DNA from: Flavobacteriaceae bacterium | GTDB taxonomy: Bacteria > Bacteroidota > Bacteroidia > Flavobacteriales > Flavobacteriaceae | Reading direction: 5' to 3' | Length of the DNA: 51,652 nucleotides | Assembly: GCA_028284745.1 (NCBI GenBank) | Contig: JANQRC010000012.1 | Span: forward strand, 1-51,652 | In this document: piece after piece, positions 49,846 to 51,652 of the stretch | Position numbering within the stretch: the first letter of the stretch is position 1 | Layout: each line of letters begins with the position of its first letter | Notes under the pieces: model-generated | Seen by the model: the letters and a program-made list of their open reading frames with translations, nothing else | Database searches by the model: none | Told to the model about the DNA's origin: nothing | Translations under genes and position numbers: made by a program

Positions 49846-50745
49846 ATGAACAAGATATTTAAAAAGTTACCTTACATTACATTCACTGTAATGGTCGCGT
49901 TTCTCGCTTCGTGTGAGGATGACGACAAAGACCCTCTGGTCATTGAAGAAAACCAAGAGAATTTTGCTCCCTATGTAAGAATCGTAGTTGATGCCAGCAC
50001 ACCTGTTATAGATGCTACTCAGCTGAGCAGTGATGTCTTTATAAGTGTTGTTGATGACCCTAATGACAATGTTGCTTCTTGGCAAATTGGTGTTAGACAG
50101 ATCACTAGCAGCAATGATACAGTCCCAGCACCAGTGGATGGAGAGGATGTGTATGCCACTATCGGCACTATCACATCTTTCCCAAGTGAGTTTAACTTAA
50201 CTGGTGATGAAATTGCAGCAACCTTGGGCATCCCAGCTAGCAATATTCAGCCAGGTGACCAAATTCAGTTTGATGCAGTTTCAACTGGCACAGACGGTTC
50301 TACTTTGACTTTTGCTGATCTTGGAGGAGACCTGGCAGGACAATTTGAGCAATTCCAAGCGTATAACTTCACTCAGTTTGTTGGGTGTCCGTTTGTACAA
50401 GCCGATGCCGTTGGAACATACGACGTTGTGGCTCACAGATTTGACGGGTTCTTTGGCCCGCAAGGCGCTACGCGTGAAGTAATTGCTGGTGGTGCAGACA
50501 ACGAATACACCATTGTAGGTGGCGCGCTTCCGCTAGATGGTGCTGACGACCTTACTGTATCTGTTGATGCCGGTAGTGGTGTTGTGCTAGGTGCTGCTAA
50601 TGCAGATGATGTACACTTCAATACTTTCGGACCTGCATCATATGGCACAGTTGCTGGATTTACATTCTCTTGTGTTGGTTTCATTGACTTGGATATTACT
50701 TCTCCAGGTTTCATTAGAAATGACCTAACAATGCAAAAGCAGTAA
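49846..50745 (+). CDS. Lipoprotein of unknown function in the SusCD operon
   Basis: I do not recognise a named family. The signal ends at Cys23 (AFLASC), and the mature start CEDDDKD fits surface export. The roughly 275-residue mature part looks all-beta and is poor in Lys and Arg; the first half (FAPYVRIVVDASTPVIDATQ, ISVVDDPNDNVASWQIGVRQ) is immunoglobulin-like in feel. It has two internal cysteines (GCPFVQADAVGTYDVVAHRF and FSCVGFIDLD) that could pair. It begins 19 bp after susD and is followed by a strong terminator. By position it is the SusE/F-like auxiliary binding lipoprotein of this uptake system, which is inference. Confidence 0.75.
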   Translation: MNKIFKKLPYITFTVMVAFLASCEDDDKDPLVIEENQENFAPYVRIVVDASTPVIDATQLSSDVFISVVDDPNDNVASWQIGVRQITSSNDTVPAPVDGEDVYATIGTITSFPSEFNLTGDEIAATLGIPASNIQPGDQIQFDAVSTGTDGSTLTFADLGGDLAGQFEQFQAYNFTQFVGCPFVQADAVGTYDVVAHRFDGFFGPQGATREVIAGGADNEYTIVGGALPLDGADDLTVSVDAGSGVVLGAANADDVHFNTFGPASYGTVAGFTFSCVGFIDLDITSPGFIRNDLTMQKQ

Positions 50746-50769
50746 TTACAGATATTAGAAGTTAGTTCT

Positions 50770-50806
50770 AAAAGGGCATACCGTTTTACTGGTATGCCTT
50801 TTTTTA
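50770..50806 (+). terminator. Intrinsic terminator of the SusCD-lipoprotein operon
   Basis: GGCATACC-GTTTTACT-GGTATGCC followed by seven Ts, starting about 30 bp after the lipoprotein stop. Eight perfect pairs make it one of the clearest terminators in the window. Confidence 0.9.
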
Positions 50807-50820
50807 TTTTATTTGCTCTT

Positions 50821-51555
50821 ATGAACGACTTATCAATTCACGGTATACATCCTGTTATCGAAGCCATAGAAAGCGGAAAAGAAATCGAAAAGATCTTCTT
50901 TCAACGAGGGTTACAAGGGGATTCATTCAAGGAGTTAGAACTACTGACTCGAAAAGAAGCGATCAATACTTCGTATGTACCTCTTGAAAAACTTAATAGG
51001 CTAACTAAAAATAAAAATCATCAAGGCGTTGTAGCAATCATATCCCCCATATCGTACTACGACCTAGAAAGTCTGATCGAAGGTGTGCTAGAAAAAGATT
51101 CGACTCCTTTATTCTTATTACTAGACCAAATTACCGATGTACGCAACTTTGGCGCTATCATACGCACAGCTGAGTGTACTGCTGTGGATGGTATCATTGT
51201 TCAAAAGAAAGGGGGGGCGCCTGTCAATGCTGATACTATAAAGACATCGACCGGAGCTGTTTTTAACATCCCTATCTGCAAGGTAGACCATATCAAGGAT
51301 GCCATTTATTATCTCCAAGGGTCAGGCATACAAGTAATCGCTGCATCTGAAAAGACAGACCAATTGCTCTACGGTATTGATCTTACCATTCCCACTGCTA
51401 TTGTGATGGGGTCAGAAGGCAGGGGCATCAACCCTTCTGTATTGAAGATCGTAGATGCTATTGCTAAACTTCCCATGCTCGGCAAGACCGAATCTTTGAA
51501 TGTTTCCGTTGCTTGTGGCGCGTTTCTTTATGAAGTAGTTCGGCAACGAACGTAA
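50821..51555 (+). CDS. rlmB: TrmH/RlmB-family (SPOUT) RNA 2'-O-methyltransferase
   Basis: Probable 23S rRNA Gm2251-type 2'-O-methyltransferase. The N-terminal substrate-binding domain starts SIHGIHPVIEAIESGKEIEK and contains NKNHQGVVAIISP. The SPOUT knot has LLLDQITDVRNFGAIIRTAE (motif 1), AIVMGSEGRGINPSVLK (motif 2) and LPMLGKTESLNVSVACGAFL (motif 3). I chose the ATG at 50821 (244 residues); an in-frame ATG at 50794 lies inside the terminator and adds nonsense. The subgroup (RlmB against other TrmH-like enzymes) is not certain. Confidence 0.92.
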   Translation: MNDLSIHGIHPVIEAIESGKEIEKIFFQRGLQGDSFKELELLTRKEAINTSYVPLEKLNRLTKNKNHQGVVAIISPISYYDLESLIEGVLEKDSTPLFLLLDQITDVRNFGAIIRTAECTAVDGIIVQKKGGAPVNADTIKTSTGAVFNIPICKVDHIKDAIYYLQGSGIQVIAASEKTDQLLYGIDLTIPTAIVMGSEGRGINPSVLKIVDAIAKLPMLGKTESLNVSVACGAFLYEVVRQRT

Positions 51556-51558
51556 ATT

Positions 51559-51652
51559 CACCTAACACCTAACACCTAACACCTAACACCTAACACCTAA
51601 CACCTAACACCTAACACCTAACACCTAACACCTAACACCTAACACCTAACAC
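51559..51652. repeat. Tandem heptamer array CACCTAA, about 13 copies, running off the window end
   Basis: Perfect period-7 repetition of CACCTAA (TTAGGTG on the minus strand) from 3 bp past the rlmB stop to the last base, 94 bases without a variant unit. The true length cannot be known because the window ends inside it. Confidence 0.95.

Noticed and set aside
51559..51652. CRISPR array or true telomere
   Set aside because: There are no spacers between the seven-base units, so it is not CRISPR. A TTAGGTG array beside a normal chromosomal gene needs no telomere explanation.

Overview
The window looks like chromosome from a marine-type member of Flavobacteriia (Bacteroidota). The signs are a SusC/SusD outer-membrane pair, lipoproteins whose mature ends start Cys followed by an acidic run (CSDDD, CEDDD), TAnnTTTG promoter elements (one with a perfect TTTG-N19-TAnnTTTG layout), start sites without obvious Shine-Dalgarno sequences, zinc-free forms of S4, S14 and L36, and the order rplQ-carA-eno-gltA behind the ribosomal operon. 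I see no rRNA, tRNA, transposase, phage gene or CRISPR array.

Layout. 1-1.4 kb: a fasciclin-repeat (FAS1) surface lipoprotein broken by an internal deletion and frameshift. 1.4-11.2 kb: housekeeping genes, mostly on the minus strand (yidC, pyrG, folD, ffh, argS), with one unrecognised secreted YD-repeat-like protein on the plus strand. ArgS carries a roughly 145-residue AT-rich insertion. 11.5-13.7 kb: a CpeT/CpcT-like lipoprotein overlapping a BCCT transporter gene. 13.7-18.7 kb: katG, then the ADP-glucose genes glgC and a GT4-type glgA. 18.8-21.4 kb: an Rrf2 regulator with four cysteines and two guanidine-modifying hydrolases (CtlX type and arginine deiminase/DDAH type), with a small DUF2905 membrane protein. 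21.5-25.5 kb: gltA, eno, carA. 25.5-42.9 kb: one contiguous minus-strand str-S10-spc-alpha ribosomal supercluster, from rpsL to rplQ, including fusA, secY, infA and rpoA. 43.0-51.6 kb, plus strand: an Omp85-family protein, a SusC-SusD-lipoprotein operon and an RlmB/TrmH RNA methyltransferase. The window ends in a 13-copy heptamer tandem array.

How the parts fit. The ribosomal block, SRP (ffh), SecY and YidC together cover protein synthesis and membrane insertion. glgC and glgA make and use ADP-glucose. The SusCD unit plus its lipoprotein is a TonB-dependent uptake system of unknown substrate, with no glycoside hydrolase or sensor beside it. Nothing here is a clear new defence or biosynthetic system. 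The less ordinary signals are the period-7 intergenic repeats (including two opposed blocks inside the spc operon), the dyad repeats in the wider ribosomal gaps, the ArgS insertion, the CpeT-BCCT coupling and the FAS1 deletion junction. All family calls are from reading motifs; no database search was run.
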